Source of the DNA: an uncultured Rhodoferax sp.
GTDB taxonomy: Bacteria > Pseudomonadota > Gammaproteobacteria > Burkholderiales > Burkholderiaceae_C
Direction of reading: 5' to 3'
Assembly: GCA_936943465.1 (NCBI GenBank)
Contig: CAKZJN010000314.1
Coordinates: 1-5,883 of the forward strand
Length of the DNA: 5,883 nt
The notes under the pieces were generated by a model, which was not told the DNA's origin, did not search any database, and worked only from the letters and a program-made list of their open reading frames with translations. A program made the translations under genes and the position numbers. Position 1 is the stretch's first letter. Each line of letters starts with the position of its first letter. Positions 4,814 through 5,883 of this stretch are shown piece by piece.

Positions 4814-5883
4814 GCGCATCGATAAAGTCTGCGCCCTTGGTGGCGACTTTGGATTCCTGCGAGGTGCTGATCGTGGGTGCCGGCCCGGCAGGACTGTCGG
4901 CAGCCAAGGCGGCGGCCAGCGACGGCGCGCGGGTCATGCTGCTGGACGACAACCCGGCCGAGGGCGGTCAGATTTGGCGACGCGGCGCCCATGCCGACCT
5001 GCCCGATTCGGCCATCGCGCTGCAACAGGCGGTGCGAGCCTGCGCCGCTATTCGCATCGTGAACAGTGCCAAGGTGGTGGGCATTCTGGACGCGCAGACC
5101 CTGCTTGTCGAAACCCCCGAAGGCGCTTTGAAGGTGCGTTGGCAGAAGCTGATTGTGTGCACCGGAGCGCGCGAACGGTTGCTGCCATTTCCGGGCTGGA
5201 CACTGCCGGGCGTTAGCGGCGCTGGTGGCTTGCAGGCGCTCATCAAGGGTGGCATGCCGGTGCAGGGGCAGCGCGTGGTGGTGGCGGGCAGTGGACCCTT
5301 GTTGTTTGCCGTGGCTGCCACGGCGCGCAAGGCGGGCGCGAAGGTGTTGGTGGTGGCGGAACAGGCCTCGCTGGCACGCCTGACCGCCTTCGCCCGCAAG
5401 CTGCCGCTGTGGCCATCCAAGCTGATGCAGGCGGTGCAACTGCGCGATGCCAGTTACCGCACCTCGTCGGTGGTGCGGTCGGTGCAAGGGCAGGGCCGGG
5501 TGCAGCAAGTCACTTTGAAGCAAGGCAAGGGGATGACCACGCTGGAGTGCGACCGTGTGGCGGTAGGCTATGGCCTGGTGCCCAACACCGGCCTGGCCGA
5601 GGCTTTGGGTTGCACGCTGCATTTGCAAGATGGTGTGTCCGCCGTTACGGTCAACACCCAGCAACAAACCACGGTGCCCCACATTTACGCGGCGGGTGAG
5701 TGCACCGGCGTTGGCGGTTGTGAGCGCGCGCAGGCGCAGGGCAGCATTGCCGGTTACTGCGCGATCGGTGAGCTAGGCAAGGCGCGCAAGCATGAAAAAG
5801 ACCGTGCCTACTGGAGCGCATTCGCCGTGCATGCCAACTCCGCCTTTGTGCTGGACGAGGAACTGAAAAGTCTGCCCGACGCG
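4810..5883 (+). CDS. NAD(P)/FAD-type oxidoreductase, D-hydroxyproline dehydrogenase alpha subunit (3' partial)
   Basis: The frame is open from ATG 4810 to the window edge, 358 codons with no stop, so the C-terminus is missing. GGAG at 4798-4801 is the ribosome site, and the start overlaps the previous stop as ATGA. Features in order are the FAD-binding VLIVGAGPAGLSAAKAA at 19-35 with acidic Asp46-Asp47 following, GGQIW at 52-56, TGARER at 118-123, a second dinucleotide fold VVVAGSGPLLFAVAA at 156-170, and the closing FAD motif IYAAGECTGVGGCERA at 292-307. This pattern is that of HcnB-like large subunits. These usually run past 400 residues and often end in a cysteine-rich BFD-like [2Fe-2S] domain, which would lie beyond base 5883. 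Its role is to pass electrons from the beta subunit and the 2Fe-2S subunit towards the respiratory chain. Family and complex membership are strong; the substrate is inferred from the operon. Confidence 0.87.
   Translation, partial: MSASIKSAPLVATLDSCEVLIVGAGPAGLSAAKAAASDGARVMLLDDNPAEGGQIWRRGAHADLPDSAIALQQAVRACAAIRIVNSAKVVGILDAQTLLVETPEGALKVRWQKLIVCTGARERLLPFPGWTLPGVSGAGGLQALIKGGMPVQGQRVVVAGSGPLLFAVAATARKAGAKVLVVAEQASLARLTAFARKLPLWPSKLMQAVQLRDASYRTSSVVRSVQGQGRVQQVTLKQGKGMTTLECDRVAVGYGLVPNTGLAEALGCTLHLQDGVSAVTVNTQQQTTVPHIYAAGECTGVGGCERAQAQGSIAGYCAIGELGKARKHEKDRAYWSAFAVHANSAFVLDEELKSLPDA

Noticed and set aside
4474..5682. 402-codon minus-strand frame opposite the gamma and alpha subunit genes
   Set aside because: It is long only because of GC-rich codon bias. 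Its composition is rich in His, Gln and Arg with no domain pattern, while the opposite strand encodes clear [2Fe-2S] and FAD motifs.

Overview
The window is GC-rich (clearly above 55% G+C in the genes). It reads as part of a proteobacterial chromosome. Codon use, protein style and gene order suggest a betaproteobacterium of the Burkholderiales, perhaps Comamonadaceae; this is an impression from sequence style, not a measured placement.

Layout. Bases 1-227 are mostly non-coding and hold two inverted repeats. Bases 228-809 (+) encode a small exported DUF1566-type protein of unknown role, whose start is best placed at a TTG. It converges, with a 3-base gap, on a GntR/FCD-family regulator at 813-1493 (-). 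The 64-base gap at 1494-1557 between the regulator and the next gene is divergent and AT-rich. It carries a perfect 14-base palindrome, the best candidate operator in the window. From 1558 to the right edge there is one tightly packed + strand operon of five genes: a DapA-superfamily lyase/deaminase, a proline racemase-family epimerase with both catalytic cysteines, and three genes resembling a heterotrimeric flavin/iron-sulfur D-amino-acid dehydrogenase. The last gene runs off the window.

How the genes work together. The set matches the bacterial trans-4-hydroxy-L-proline degradation pathway. The epimerase converts trans-4-hydroxy-L-proline to cis-4-hydroxy-D-proline. The membrane-linked or electron-transfer-linked dehydrogenase (beta FAD subunit, small 2Fe-2S gamma subunit, large FAD alpha subunit) oxidises it to 1-pyrroline-4-hydroxy-2-carboxylate. 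The DapA-like enzyme removes water and ammonia to give 2-oxoglutarate semialdehyde. The last enzyme, 2-oxoglutarate semialdehyde dehydrogenase, and an uptake system are not in the window and would be expected downstream or elsewhere. The adjacent divergent GntR protein is the likely pathway regulator.

I did not find a convincingly new system. The most useful second-look items are the palindromic operator, an FCD domain in which two usual metal-ligand histidines are aspartates, and the two inverted repeats in front of the DUF1566 gene. No tRNA, rRNA, CRISPR array, insertion sequence or clear terminator was seen.
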